A DNA stretch of 64,000 nucleotides from Bradyrhizobium erythrophlei (GCF_900129505.1 NZ_LT670818.1:5675001-5739000); one strand, 5' to 3'. Numbered from the stretch's first letter, positions 53,655 to 62,584 are shown. Made by a program: numbers and translations. Notes: a model not told the origin generated them from the sequence alone.

Positions 53655-53765
53655 CGGAGGTCATTCGAGGCGGGGCCGCTGCTAGTGGTGGCGGGGCACG
53701 GCGGAGAAGGTTGGCGAGCCGCCCCAGGTTCCGCGCGGTTGCTGTGAGCAGCACTTCGTGCCCGC
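53655..53765 (-). pseudogene. Transposase C-terminal fragment
   Basis: The minus strand reads HEVLLTATARNLGRLANLL and a short Pro-rich tail, like the end of IS transposases with a conserved NLxxLAxLL helix. No ends or other domains remain. Confidence 0.45.
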
Positions 53766-53837
53766 ACACAATCCGCGGGCCGTGTTACTGCGTTAGAAAT
53801 CTATATGCGACAATCAGAGCCACCATGCTCGCGAAAA

Positions 53838-54122
53838 TCAGCAGTGCCGGGATGGAGAATGGCGCGCAGCCGATAGACCGGGCTGAGGTTTAGGCCGTCT
53901 CTGGAACCGCACGACTTTGCCCTCTGCCGTTGGTGTGCGAACCTTTGGTTCCGGCGCCGCGCCCACGCCTCCGATCTCGCTGTAATAAGCGCTGTAGACC
54001 TCGCGAACGGCCAGGGCCGTGGACTCTGCCTCGCTCATCGTCTCGAGTCGGGTTCGATAGTTAGTCAGAAAGCTCTGTGCGTTTGACGGAAGGTCATCGA
54101 AACCACCGAGCTTGGCCATCAT
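53838..54122 (-). CDS. Hypothetical protein (94 aa)
   Basis: From MMAKLGGFDDLPSNAQSFLT; contains ETMSEAESTALAVREVYSAY, then a basic Pro-rich tail (RRPKPQPGL). Upstream codons (to 54257) may belong to it (ARTKAEADFATWL). Function unknown. Confidence 0.45.
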   Translation of the reverse strand: MMAKLGGFDDLPSNAQSFLTNYRTRLETMSEAESTALAVREVYSAYYSEIGGVGAAPEPKVRTPTAEGKVVRFQRRPKPQPGLSAARHSPSRHC

Positions 54123-54418
54123 GAGCCAAGTGGCAAAATCCGCCTCGGCCTTCGTGCGAGCTTTCTTGGCGATAGGCGCGAGAGGTGAACGCGGCGATGC
54201 TGGGTTGGCTAAGGAAAAACGAAGTCCTCGCCTTGGACTGCAACGAATATCGGTCAACTAAAGTTTCTAGCAAAGCAAAAGCCGGCGCCCAGAAAATCGC
54301 AAAGGCATTAAAACGCGCTCCGGGTGCAAAACGGTAAAAGCGCATATGCCTATGTTGGATTTGTCGCTCAGCACGAGGGGGTAACTGAAGGCAAAGGTCG
54401 CGATAAATTAGCAAGTAG

Positions 54419-54673
54419 TCAGCCACATTTGAATGGAACGGCTTTCTTTTTGATCTGCCGGAACGAACCACCGTATGCTCGGTTGTCATATGTTCCCCAC
54501 CATTGAGGAGACGTGATGACAAACAGAATGATCCCAACAAGTATGGTCAACAGAATCGACAGGGCGATTAGTCCGCTAAGTCCGGCCAGAACCCGAGTCA
54601 GACGCCTGGCCAACAGACGCAAAATCCAAACCAGGACGGCCAGCAGGGCGGCGGCCAACAAAGAGATCCGCAA
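54419..54673 (-). CDS. Two-helix membrane protein (84 aa)
   Basis: ISLLAAALLAVLVWILRLLA and GLIALSILLTILVGIILFVI are clear membrane helices joined by a basic loop. The last ~20 residues (RQIKKKAVPFKCG) are polar. No family recognised. Confidence 0.6.
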   Translation of the reverse strand: MRISLLAAALLAVLVWILRLLARRLTRVLAGLSGLIALSILLTILVGIILFVITSPQWWGTYDNRAYGGSFRQIKKKAVPFKCG

Positions 54674-54812
54674 CGCTGATGGAAACGAATTGCTCGCTTC
54701 GACGGGCAGCTTTGTCTAGCAGAGTTCTTCCGGCTCCCAATCCACCTTCTTCGACGCTTCCCATGGTTAGGCGCACGATGCCCTTCGGTCCATGCCCGCA
54801 GAGGAAGTAGCT

Positions 54813-54974
54813 ATGGAACATCAATTTTTCATTCGCCAGCAAAACCTAAGGCTCTATCGCAGTCTCGTGGCTGCATCGGAAGGGGCGGCAGCGAAAGCTG
54901 ACGCGCGGCAGGAGAAGCTTTTAAAGCTACTGGCAGAGGAAGTAGCGAACGAACCGCCGCCCAGAAAGAGCTAA
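54813..54974 (+). CDS. Small helical protein (53 aa)
   Basis: MEHQFFIRQQNLRLYRSLVA then AKADARQEKLLKLLAEEVAN: two helices, likely a helical hairpin. GAGGAAG precedes the start. Confidence 0.5.
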   Translation: MEHQFFIRQQNLRLYRSLVAASEGAAAKADARQEKLLKLLAEEVANEPPPRKS

Positions 54975-54982
54975 GGTGTTTG

Positions 54983-55219
54983 CTAAAGAGGCTCACCGTA
55001 AGCGCAATCTGCCGGATCAGCTTCGTTTGCGCCCAAGCTCGGATCGAAGCGGAATAGCGTGGAGCAGTAGGGGCAGACGATCTCACTGGCATCGCCTATC
55101 TTGAGGTAGATGTGTGGGCGATCTTGTGGTGGCTTATCCCCAATGCACTTGAACTCGCGGCAGCCAATGCGCACGATCGGCACCCCCACTTCATTATGAA
55201 ACTTCGGATAACTTTCCAT
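54983..55219 (-). CDS. CHCC-type zinc-finger protein (78 aa)
   Basis: GVPIVRIGCREFKCIGDKPP, HIYLKIGD, VCPYCSTLFRFDP: the C-x(n)-H-x(n)-CxxC arrangement of the zinc-finger proteins related to NDUFS6, small conserved proteins in alphaproteobacteria. Overlap with the complex I subunit fold is known for the family; this free-standing protein's role is unclear. Confidence 0.82.
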   Translation of the reverse strand: MESYPKFHNEVGVPIVRIGCREFKCIGDKPPQDRPHIYLKIGDASEIVCPYCSTLFRFDPSLGANEADPADCAYGEPL

Positions 55220-55299
55220 CTGCAGCGCGCGGCTTAGGCGCCCGATCGATGATGCAAATTGCCGTGCATGGATCGTCGAGCGAGGGCTCGATCAGGCAG

Positions 55300-55629
55300 T
55301 CACAACCTCGAGACTTGGATTAATTTTTCGAGCTCATGGCGACCGTCCGCGTGAGCTTCCTGATCGGTGGCGAACGATTCCATGGAAGACTGAACAGGTC
55401 TTCCGTTCTCTCTGATGTCCCAGCGAAAGCGGCCCGCGTGAATCGTGCAGGGCCGGGTTACAAGGTCATATGGTTGCGGCGATTGAGCCAAACCCGACAG
55501 GCGTTGTAGAGCAGTTATCCGCGCCCGAAATCTCTTGATCTCCTGGAGCGCGTTGTGGCGGTCCTGCCCCGATGGAAGCTTGCGGGCAGTCTCTAGTAGC
55601 TTCGCGGCCATCGCTTCCAGGTCTTGCAT
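55300..55629 (-). CDS. Fusion of two small orphan-type proteins
   Basis: 109 residues from MQDLEAMAAKLLETARKLPS. The first ~45 residues are a helix pair that I recall as a separate short protein (NALQEIKRFRARITALQ). The rest is a beta-type segment, RFRWDIRENGRPVQSSMESF, EAHADGRHELEKLIQV, that I recall as another. The joined frame may be natural or a deletion product. Confidence 0.55.
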   Translation of the reverse strand: MQDLEAMAAKLLETARKLPSGQDRHNALQEIKRFRARITALQRLSGLAQSPQPYDLVTRPCTIHAGRFRWDIRENGRPVQSSMESFATDQEAHADGRHELEKLIQVSRL

Positions 55630-55688
55630 GTCTTTTCTCGTTCGACCGGCCGATTTGATCGGGATCATTTTCCCTGCGCATTCAGCAA

Positions 55689-55916
55689 TCAGATTTGGCG
55701 AGATCTCCCTCTGACAGGGAACAGCCCGTCGGTGGAGCGATCGAGCCGCCTCTCGCTGCCGTGCGCGCTGTTTAGATGCCCGACCAACTCGCCGGACAGC
55801 CGATAGAGGTTGATCCCTTTTAGCTCGTAGATTTTTTTGCCGTCGAGGTCGAAGACTTCCGCGCCGTTCAACACGGCAACGCGGGTACCATTGCTATTGA
55901 AAATATTACCACTCAC
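55689..55916 (-). CDS. Beta-repeat small protein (75 aa)
   Basis: GTG start at 55916 after AGGAGGCC. Repeating strands: GNIFNSNGTRVAVLNGAEVF, DLDGKKIYELKGINLYRLSG. The xxGxxIYxLxG pattern resembles short 4-fold beta-flower-like proteins. Function unknown. Confidence 0.6.
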   Translation of the reverse strand: MSGNIFNSNGTRVAVLNGAEVFDLDGKKIYELKGINLYRLSGELVGHLNSAHGSERRLDRSTDGLFPVRGRSRQI

Positions 55917-56078
55917 GACCGGCCTCCTATGGAGAGGCCCCGCGGCAAAGGCTGCGCCTACTGGCCGGGGATAGCGAGACAAATCGTGCGGGCTAGTTCG
56001 ACTTTGCCTTCAGCCCCAGCGGCAGCTCCACCTGAAGATCCGTCCGAGACCGGCTTCAGCTCGAGGCGGGCGGAGTGG

Positions 56079-56246
56079 TTAAACGGGCTCTGCTACGATT
56101 GGCTTCTCAGGGGCTGTAAGCGGACTTTCAGCCCATTTCGCCGCGGGGTCGTCACAGCTTATGCATTGGAGGTCAGTGCGGCCGGAGAGGGTGACAACCG
56201 GGACCATTCGTTTTCCGCATTTCGGGCAGCGCGTTGTTCGATCCAT
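56079..56246 (-). CDS. Small zinc-ribbon protein (55 aa)
   Basis: CPKCGKRMVPV and CISCDDPA give two CxxC pairs 19 residues apart. Start at 56246 after GGGAGGATC. Pro-rich tail. Confidence 0.68.
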   Translation of the reverse strand: MDRTTRCPKCGKRMVPVVTLSGRTDLQCISCDDPAAKWAESPLTAPEKPIVAEPV

Positions 56247-56344
56247 GAGATCCTCCCGTTCTTTCACCCGTAACTCGGAACTGGAGTTTTTGTTCCATTC
56301 GAGCGTTTCGGCGAAACGGGAGGATTCCATGGAAGCTACTCTGG

Positions 56345-57010
56345 TCATGCCGCGCTCGCGATGTCTTCCTTGTCGGCCCCGCGCATGACGATCCTGATCG
56401 CGTCGTCCGGCAGCGGCCGCTGCAGAGCCTTCGCTTCGTCCCACGGCGCGCGCATCCAGACGTCGCGCTCCTCCTCCGTAGTTAGGACCACCGGCATCGC
56501 CTTAGGATGGATCGGCTCGACGACCGCGTTCGGTGAGGTCGTGAGGAAACCGTACACGAGATGCGGCCCGGGGATCGGTTTGGACTTGGTACCCCGGTTG
56601 CCTTTGTATTCGGTCCAGATGCCAGCAAACGCGAACAGCGGTCGATCTTCATCAAGCGCGAACCACACCACGTCCTTCTTTTTGGTCTCGGGGTTCGGCT
56701 CGGGTGCGTATTCCGCGAAGCTGTTCGCCGGAACCAAGCAGCGGTTCTCCGGCTTGAGCCAGCCTCGCCAGTGCGGCGAAGCGGTGTTGCGGATGTTGGT
56801 GACCGGCGGGCCGCCTGTGCGCGGCGGTGGCGGCATTCCCCACCGCATCATGACCAACTCGCGCACGCCACCATCATTGCGCACCACCGGAGCCGGGTAG
56901 TCGGGGAACACGCCGGGCATCGGCGGGAGATTGCCGACGTATTGGTTGACCGCGCGAAACAGCGCAATGATGGCGGCCTGGTTCGTGGTGATGCTATAGA
57001 GGTTACACAC
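56345..57010 (-). CDS. SRAP (YedK/HMCES-type) abasic-site crosslinking protein
   Basis: 221 residues, complete. MCNLYS puts the catalytic Cys at position 2. NIRN, the FAEY glutamate and [10 protein letters not shown] histidine follow in order. These proteins form a thiazolidine link with abasic sites in single-stranded DNA and shield them. TGGPPVTN and TPETKKKD-like insertions fit the rhizobial subgroup. The chimera at 7912-8580 is a paralogue of residues ~60-221. Confidence 0.92.
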   Translation of the reverse strand: MCNLYSITTNQAAIIALFRAVNQYVGNLPPMPGVFPDYPAPVVRNDGGVRELVMMRWGMPPPPRTGGPPVTNIRNTASPHWRGWLKPENRCLVPANSFAEYAPEPNPETKKKDVVWFALDEDRPLFAFAGIWTEYKGNRGTKSKPIPGPHLVYGFLTTSPNAVVEPIHPKAMPVVLTTEEERDVWMRAPWDEAKALQRPLPDDAIRIVMRGADKEDIASAA

Positions 57011-57090
57011 AGGCCGTACCTATTGGGTCGCCGATCCGTTTCCTAGCCTCAAATCCTAGAGGCATAACCAGCGGCCGCAAGGGCCGCTTC

Positions 57091-57414
57091 ATGAGCACGA
57101 AGACGCGCCAGACGGTCTTCGGAGAAAAGTACATGCGCTATGCTTTGATCATCGCGATGTTGCTTGGGTCAATGCTTCTTGCTCAGGCCGTCGACCGCGA
57201 CAAGTGGGTCGGGCAGATTGGACGAGCGAATAAAACTTGTCTCGCCAAATTTCGACAGAAGTTCGGGGAAGCAAAGGACCACAACTACGCCGATTGTGTA
57301 ACGGATCAAACCAACAAAGAAATCGATACCTGCATTGGTAATAGTGAGTTTTCCAACTGTGTTCTCGATCGATCATTGAAGGTATTGGAGGTGTGCGACC
57401 TATCTAAATGTTGA
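57091..57414 (+). CDS. Small exported Cys-rich protein
   Basis: 107 residues; if started at 57133 (MRYALIIAMLLGSMLLAQA) a signal peptide is exact. The mature part has six cysteines (CLAKF, ADCVTDQ, DTCIGNSEFSNCVLD, VCDLSKC). The first 14 codons (MSTKTRQTVFG) match those of the unrelated gene at 30165, so they may be a captured leader rather than protein. Confidence 0.6.
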   Translation: MSTKTRQTVFGEKYMRYALIIAMLLGSMLLAQAVDRDKWVGQIGRANKTCLAKFRQKFGEAKDHNYADCVTDQTNKEIDTCIGNSEFSNCVLDRSLKVLEVCDLSKC

Positions 57415-57463
57415 GGCTACGCATTGCTCGTTCTCGCGCGGGCTGTGGGATTAGGCCGCGCAA

Positions 57464-57625
57464 TTATTTCCAATATCGCGCGACAAGAGCGGGCACTGCC
57501 ATCGACGCAACAATGACATACCAGGGCAGGATCGAATCGCCGCCGGGCAGCTCGCGCCAGACCAGCAAAACGAAAAAGAGCCCGTAGAGAACAAAGGATC
57601 GCCAGATTTCACGGATGCTCGTCAG
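57464..57625 (-). CDS. Possible two-helix membrane protein with unusual start
   Basis: SFVLYGLFFVLLVWRELPGG and PWYVIVASMAVPALVARYW are convincing helices ending in TAA at 57464-57466. The frame has no ATG, GTG or TTG at its 5' end, only CTG at 57625, so it may be truncated or use a rare start. It begins 4 bases after the upstream membrane gene. Confidence 0.35.
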   Translation of the reverse strand: MTSIREIWRSFVLYGLFFVLLVWRELPGGDSILPWYVIVASMAVPALVARYWK

Positions 57626-57628
57626 CGG

Positions 57629-58009
57629 CTATCTCTTCAGCCATGCCCAATACCGCGCTCCTAGCGCTGGTAAGATCATTGCTGCGAGAAACACGAAAAA
57701 GAATGCCCCCGCCATCAACTCTAAGTTCTTTGCAACGTAGCGCCACGTGATCCGTTCACCGCTTTCATAGCGTCCGCCTGCGTGCAGATCGCTCAGCAAA
57801 ATCGTGCAAATTGCCTTGCTGAGTTCAGTCTCCGGCGGTGGAAAGTGAGTGCAGTTATCGGTCTCTGTGGCCATTTTCGCGATGCGCTCGCGCTCGTCGG
57901 CGGGCAAAGGATGCCACCCGCCAGGCTTCAGTTTCCATGCGCCCATCACCGGCGGGCCAACTAGGGCAGCTACAATGGCGAGCGAAATTGCCACCTTCCA
58001 GCGCTTCAC
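57629..58009 (-). CDS. Membrane protein (126 aa)
   Basis: GTG at 58009 with GAGGAAA upstream. Helix VAISLIVAALVGPPVM-like at the N-terminus, periplasmic loop with ADERERIAKMATETDNCTHF, and a second helix AGAFFFVFLAAMILPALGA. No family known. Confidence 0.6.
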   Translation of the reverse strand: MKRWKVAISLAIVAALVGPPVMGAWKLKPGGWHPLPADERERIAKMATETDNCTHFPPPETELSKAICTILLSDLHAGGRYESGERITWRYVAKNLELMAGAFFFVFLAAMILPALGARYWAWLKR

Positions 58010-58100
58010 TTTCCTCGCCCTCACTACGAGCTCGACCAGGCCAGCGGATCGTTTCGCAACCTGAGGGCGCACGCAAGCTAAAAGCCGCCGCAAGGGGCGT

Positions 58101-58298
58101 CTAGGAGCGTTTGGCGGCCGCCTTGCCGCGCTGGGTGACCTGATACATGACGTCGCTCATGTTGGTGGGGAATGCATTCAGCCAGCCCAGATCAACAAGG
58201 CGCCGATATCTGGAACGGTCGACGTTGCCGTTCGTATACCTGCGGCCACCTTCCGCCAATATTTCGCGGACCAGTTTGAAATCATCAGATTCGGCCAT
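58101..58298 (-). CDS. Small winged-helix-like protein (65 aa)
   Basis: FKLVREILAEGGRRYTNGNV, RYRRLVDLGWLNAF, YQVTQRGKAAA: the helix-helix-helix-wing pattern of minimal winged helices (RLVDLGWL ... VTQRG). TGAAAGGAG precedes the start. DNA binding is inferred. Confidence 0.6.
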   Translation of the reverse strand: MAESDDFKLVREILAEGGRRYTNGNVDRSRYRRLVDLGWLNAFPTNMSDVMYQVTQRGKAAAKRS

Positions 58299-58353
58299 AG
58301 CGACTCTCTCCTGAAAGGAGGATAGCCGAACTCGGCGCTCTAACTGAGTCCTA

Positions 58354-58491
58354 CTAAGAATAGTGTTTACCCCCCAAAGCGGCTAGTGCGGCCCAACCGC
58401 CCTGCAATTGGTAAGCCGAAAAAATGAAAATGGCGGCGCCGATCGGTACGGACGCGATCCGAAAAAATAGCCAATAGAGGTCGTCGTTCAT
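58354..58491 (-). CDS. Tiny membrane protein (45 aa)
   Basis: YWLFFRIASVPIGAAIFIFS is one helix, followed by a short Gly/Ala part. GGGGGG-type site before the start. Confidence 0.42.
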   Translation of the reverse strand: MNDDLYWLFFRIASVPIGAAIFIFSAYQLQGGWAALAALGGKHYS

Positions 58492-58573
58492 TTGAAAGTC
58501 CCCCCAGGACAACAAAGAGCTCAGCACAAGAGCTCAGCACTCCCGGTGAAAGCGCACTCTTATTCGCAGGGCC

Positions 58574-59173
58574 TTATCGGACAAACTTTTCGCTTAATGT
58601 TTTAGCGAGCGCCGCGGGGACATTCGGACATGCTCGAAGAATGTCACCGTCGCTGAGGTTGACGAAATTCTCGCTGGTTTGTCGAATTCGCTGAACGCCG
58701 TCCGGGCAAATAGCGAGAAATTCTTTTAGTGCCTTCTCTGCGCTCAGATATGACCCGTCCGAGATCTTTCCCAACCCGTGCTTCGTGCTCATCTCGTGTG
58801 CGAACAGGGTTGCTAATCCTTCTTCAAACACGGTGGTCGGAGTAATGCGACACGGCTCCAAAAGATGAACGACTTCATGCGACAGTTGAAAAAGGGCTCG
58901 GTTCGGCTCCAAGGCGGCGGATTCGGTGAGCATCACCGACACAAGGTTTTCGTTATTTGGAAACCAAACGTGCGGGATAGTGCCTGAAAATTCGATTCCA
59001 AGAATTGTCCATTCCATATTGCGCTGGCCATACGTGCGCTCAGCTTCCCGCAGATACTCACCTAACATTGTTGTCAACGTGTATGCGCAGCCGCCCGCAG
59101 GGAGCGGCTGCGTCCAGAATCCGATCGCGGGGTTCTTATAATAAATGATGCTCACTATGCGTGTCGCTTTCAA
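58574..59173 (-). CDS. Putative zinc metallopeptidase (HExxH)
   Basis: 199 residues. LFQLSHEVVHLLEPCRITPT carries HEVVH, and FEEGLATLFAHEMS follows ~17 residues later with the usual third-ligand glutamate (gluzincin pattern EGLAT). No signal peptide. Lower GC than neighbours. Could be a COG2856-type regulator peptidase, but no HTH is present. Unpaired in the locus. Confidence 0.65.
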   Translation of the reverse strand: MKATRIVSIIYYKNPAIGFWTQPLPAGGCAYTLTTMLGEYLREAERTYGQRNMEWTILGIEFSGTIPHVWFPNNENLVSVMLTESAALEPNRALFQLSHEVVHLLEPCRITPTTVFEEGLATLFAHEMSTKHGLGKISDGSYLSAEKALKEFLAICPDGVQRIRQTSENFVNLSDGDILRACPNVPAALAKTLSEKFVR

Positions 59174-59319
59174 TGTGGAGTTGATTATATTTCGCCTTGA
59201 GCCCGATCTCGACCAGGCGGCGACGTCGGCGGAGCCGGTCGCGCAACGGGAGGCGGCGTCGGCGATGTCTCATGGCATGGATCCGCTCGTGCAATCTCAT
59301 TGCTTTTTCCACTTCGCCT

Positions 59320-59517
59320 TCAGCCCATCTGCAATTGTTCCAGCCTGATTTTTCTCAAAATTACCTGCAGCTGTCTGGCACGTGAACGGACGGCAGTTTC
59401 GGTCCGGTTCATCCGGATGCCGATCGCCCTCGAGCTGAGTCCCGTGAGCGCCAACCTCCGCAGTTTATCATCGTCGGCCTGCGTCCATGGTCGAGAGAGA
59501 AGCGCAGTCTCTGTCAT
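59320..59517 (-). CDS. Small Myb/SANT-like helix-turn-helix protein (65 aa)
   Basis: RPWTQADDDKLRRLALTGLS, RAIGIRMNRTETAVRSRARQ: WTxxDDxxLrxLA followed by an HTH, the SANT-like pattern found in short rhizobial proteins. DNA binding inferred. Confidence 0.65.
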   Translation of the reverse strand: MTETALLSRPWTQADDDKLRRLALTGLSSRAIGIRMNRTETAVRSRARQLQVILRKIRLEQLQMG

Positions 59518-59577
59518 TTCCAGCCGGTCTCCGATTGGCGTCGAGCGCGGCGACGCTGAAGCGCTTGGCGGCGCGGC

Positions 59578-59802
59578 TCACTTCATACTGGAAAGCAACA
59601 CGTGAACGCGCGAAAACCGCCCGTCAGGGTTTGGCAATTCAGCAATTCCGAGACTGCCGGCGGCGGAGTGACGAGCTTCCGACCGGTCGATGAGGACGAG
59701 GGATTTGATTGTCAAATAGACGGCGCCGATCGAGATCCCCAGCGCAATGACGGCTAACACCGCCGGAACGACGAATTGCAAAGTGATCGCCTTGCGGGTC
59801 AT
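59578..59802 (-). CDS. Small membrane protein (74 aa)
   Basis: MTRKAITLQFVVPAVLAVIA, GISIGAVYLTIKSLVLI: one long or two short helices, then a polar tail. Upstream frame to 60003 is not supported. Confidence 0.5.
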   Translation of the reverse strand: MTRKAITLQFVVPAVLAVIALGISIGAVYLTIKSLVLIDRSEARHSAAGSLGIAELPNPDGRFSRVHVLLSSMK

Positions 59803-59956
59803 CGCGGATGCTCGCTTTGACCTACCCCACAGCAAGATGCCACCTTCTGCTGAGTCGGGGAATTGGAAAAGCGGAACACCCAACTCATATTCGCGTAATG
59901 GCCGCTTAACGGTCTGTGCGGGGATTTCAACAAAACCGCTCTTCACCCCTTCGCCT

Positions 59957-60160
59957 TCAGCCCAGCGCATCTCGGGTTCGGCGGAATAGTCGCACACGCT
60001 CAATTCTGTCGCACCGCCCGCACCGATATTGAATGATGTCCATGCCGTCAGCGTCGGGAGAGCTTTTCTCGATCTTCATTGTCTGACTACATACGATGCA
60101 GTTCAGCAGATCGATGAGAGGGCTTTTGTCGTCGTTGGAATAGTGTTGGCGGTTCCTCAT
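59957..60160 (-). CDS. Small zinc-ribbon protein (67 aa)
   Basis: LLNCIVCSQTMKIEKSSPDA and YRCGRCDRIERVRLF give two CxxC pairs; common in short rhizobial orphans. Its start overlaps the stop of the gene before (ATGA). Confidence 0.65.
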   Translation of the reverse strand: MRNRQHYSNDDKSPLIDLLNCIVCSQTMKIEKSSPDADGMDIIQYRCGRCDRIERVRLFRRTRDALG

Positions 60161-60312
60161 TTCTTCGCCTTCAGCCCGAGTTCGACCAGGCGGCGGATGG
60201 CTTCGGGGCGATCCAGTTTCTCGCCCTGACGCGCGATCCACTCATCGACTGACTGCATTTCGTACTCAGTCCACTGTGGGTTTGGATTTGGGGATAGAGC
60301 TTTTTGAGCCAT
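60157..60312 (-). CDS. Small RHH-like protein (51 aa)
   Basis: WTEYEMQSVDEWIARQGEKL, RPEAIRRLVELGLKAKK: the end resembles the helix-helix part of ribbon-helix-helix proteins. The same RLVExGLKAK ending occurs on the minus strand at 59188-59213. Coupled to the zinc-ribbon gene. Confidence 0.6.
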   Translation of the reverse strand: MAQKALSPNPNPQWTEYEMQSVDEWIARQGEKLDRPEAIRRLVELGLKAKK

Positions 60313-60413
60313 CGCCTTTGCGATCGCAACGGATGTAACCGTCGCGGCTGGCTGCTCACGCAAGACTGCTGAAGCGCTAACGGGCCAACAAAGGGGCGCC
60401 AACTGAGGCGGCC

Positions 60414-60632
60414 TTACTTGCGTGGGAGTTTTTCTTCCTTCGATAGTTCGGCCAGAAAATCCGCCAGCGCTTGCTTGCCCGCAAATCTCGCGGCCGAGTC
60501 GGACTGGTATCCGTCTCCGGTCATCTTAATACCCAACGGTTTGCTCCTGCGGCGTATCTCCCAGCTCCAGCGATCGGGGCGCTCGCCTTGCTGGTAGGTA
60601 ACGACGAAATGGTCGTTGGGGCTACTGGTCAT
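60414..60632 (-). CDS. Small hypothetical protein (72 aa)
   Basis: From MTSSPNDHFVVTYQQGERPD; WSWEIRRRSKPLGIKMTGDG suggests a small beta sheet followed by a C-terminal helix (ALADFLAELSKEEKL). I recall the WSWEIRRRS segment from rhizobial orphans. Confidence 0.6.
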   Translation of the reverse strand: MTSSPNDHFVVTYQQGERPDRWSWEIRRRSKPLGIKMTGDGYQSDSAARFAGKQALADFLAELSKEEKLPRK

Positions 60633-61165
60633 CCGCCATACTAGACCGGATTGCCGCACCGCAGCAGACCGTAGTTTAAGCAAAAAGGGCCACTCTAGAA
60701 TCAAAAGGAACCATTCACCTTGTCAGGGGATGGAGAGGGCTAGTACCGCCTTATGGCCGCGCGACCGCCTGGTACAGGCAGCCAAGGCGCCCCCTGCGCT
60801 GGCGCCGATCGATCAGGAGCAACCGCCAGCGGCTGGCCGCTCACTTCCGACGGCTCAAGCGGTAACGGCCACCGGGGCACGGGGTCCGCGCTCGCGAGCC
60901 CGCCGGTCACCCCGGTGGGTTTTTCTTGTTGTATTAGTCAAGACGCGACCCATCATCGGGTCACTTAAACTCCCGGCCCATCGCTGTCAGCCTGTGGGGC
61001 CCAGCAAACGCCCTCGGGATGAACAAACTCGGCACGGTTACGCTCGGCTGCGGTAGCGTGGCTGTCTTGGAAGCATTTCCCGGCCTCGCTAGAACCGATG
61101 TTTCGCGTTGCCGCCAAGCCTCCGTGTCGCGCAAATGAAGCGGCAGGGTGGGCAAAGACCACTAA
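60633..61165. other. Non-coding flank of the IS630 element
   Basis: No supported gene. Holds the terminator-like structure at 60869-60924. Confidence 0.45.
60869..60924 (+). terminator. Long-stem terminator-like structure
   Basis: CCACCGGGG at 60869-60877 pairs with CCCCGGTGG at 60910-60918, followed by GTTTTT on the plus strand. The gene it would serve is not evident. Confidence 0.5.
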
Positions 61166-61167
61166 TA

Positions 61168-62329
61168 CCAACGGCCCTAATTATTGACTGTTGCCCATGT
61201 TCGGGTGGTTATTGACGCGATGCGCTTTGGATCTTTTTCAAAGAAGTTCCAAGCGTCGCAGGCTTTATCGACGATGCCGTCGTAGTCGTCGAAGACGGTG
61301 ATCGCGAGTTTGTTGCCGCGCAGATATTCCCAGACGTTTTCGATCGGATTGAGTTCAGGCGCGTAGGGTGGCAGACGCACCAGGGTGACGTTTTCGGGGA
61401 TCGTGAGCGCGACAGCAATGTGATAGCCGGCGCCATCGAGGACAAGAGCGGCGTGGCTACCTGCCGCCACCTTGCGGCCGATCGCTGTGAGATGCAGCGA
61501 CATGGCCTCGGCGTTCGCCGCCGGCATGACCAGACCTGCTGCGACGCGACGCTGCGGACAGGCCGCGCCGAACAGGTAGGCCCAGTCGTAGCGCTGGTCG
61601 TGCGGTGCGCGGGGCCTCGTTCCACGCTTGGCCCAGACGCGGGTCAGCGTGCCCTGCTGGCCGATCCGGGCCTCATCTTGGAACCAGATTTCGATCGGCT
61701 TGTCTTTGGCGTGCTCGGGAATTTGCGCCCTGACGGTCGCGGCGAAGTTTTTTTAAACGTCTGCTGGGCTTCTTCGTCAGCCTGCGGGTGGCGGGGCCTT
61801 ACCGACAGTTTGCGGTAGCCGAGCTTGGCTAGAACCTTCCCGACCGAACGCTCGTGGAGCGTGACACCGAAGCGCCGCTGCAATTCGTCGCGCAGATCGA
61901 CCCGCCGCCAACGCACTACCCCGTGCACCGCGGGGTCGGGGCCGGCCTCGACAAGCTCGGCCAATTCGGCCTGCTGCCGCACCGTGAGTTTTGATCCGGG
62001 ACCTGGCGATTTGAGATTGCGAAGCCCGGCCAGTCCCGCGGCGTTGTAACGGTGCACCCAGTCCCGCAAGGTCTGACGGTCCATGCCGCAGGTTTCGGCC
62101 GCCGTTTTGCGGTCCGAGCCATCGAGCACCAGCGCAAGCGCGAGTATCCGACGCGCCGCGGCGCTATCCTTCTCTCCTGTCGCTGCCTTGCGAAGCTCCC
62201 AAGCCGTCAGATCAAACCGGGTGATCGATACCGCCGCTCCCATCGATGCCGCTCCTCTCAAAAGCCAGCATCGAGTCAGAGTTTCCCTGATTCGGGAATC
62301 CCTAACGAGTCACAGTTTCGGGCCGTTGG
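61168..62329 (-). mobile_element. IS630-family insertion sequence
   Basis: Inverted ends CCAACGGCCC at 61168-61177 and GGGCCGTTGG at 62320-62329, each flanked by TA (61166-61167, 62330-62331). TA target duplication and 1.16 kb length are typical of the family. Contains one transposase read in two frames. Confidence 0.88.
61177..62243 (-). CDS. IS630-family transposase, requires -1 frameshift
   Basis: First frame from 62243: HTH part (RKTAAETCGMDRQTLRDWVH, RWRRVDLRDELQRRFGVTLH) to QADEEAQQTFKK. At TTTAAAAAAAC (61749-61759 on the plus strand) a -1 shift continues NFAATVRAQIPEHAKDKPIE and the DDE domain: WFQDEARIGQQG, LVLDGAGYH, PPYAPELNPIENVWEYLR. Combined ~355 residues, normal length. The slippery A7 run makes programmed frameshifting likely; a simple mutation is the alternative. 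Confidence 0.85.
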
Positions 62330-62584
62330 TATAATAGTGCGAAAGCGAATTTTGCCGAGATGTTCCACATGGGGAATAGCTCCATAATCAAATTCACAAG
62401 AACCCGAATGCGTGTTTGACCGATCTAGGTTCGCAATCGAAGCGCACCAGCGCTGCTGACAAGAATCGGGTTACAGTCGTAACAAGCTGGATTGGCGCTG
62501 GCCCTTGCAAGCTCACCCGCGAGCGCGAGATCACGGCCTTACTTCTGGGTGCATCCGGACGAGGAAAGGTGAGGACGGCCAGTT
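62330..62584. other. Non-coding segment
   Basis: Right flank of the IS element; no supported gene. Confidence 0.45.

Noticed and set aside
59136..59300. Arg-rich minus-strand frame ending in a LVEIGLKAK segment
   Set aside because: Overlaps the zinc peptidase start and has no ribosome site; the ending probably reflects an old copy of the RHH-like gene tail at 60157.
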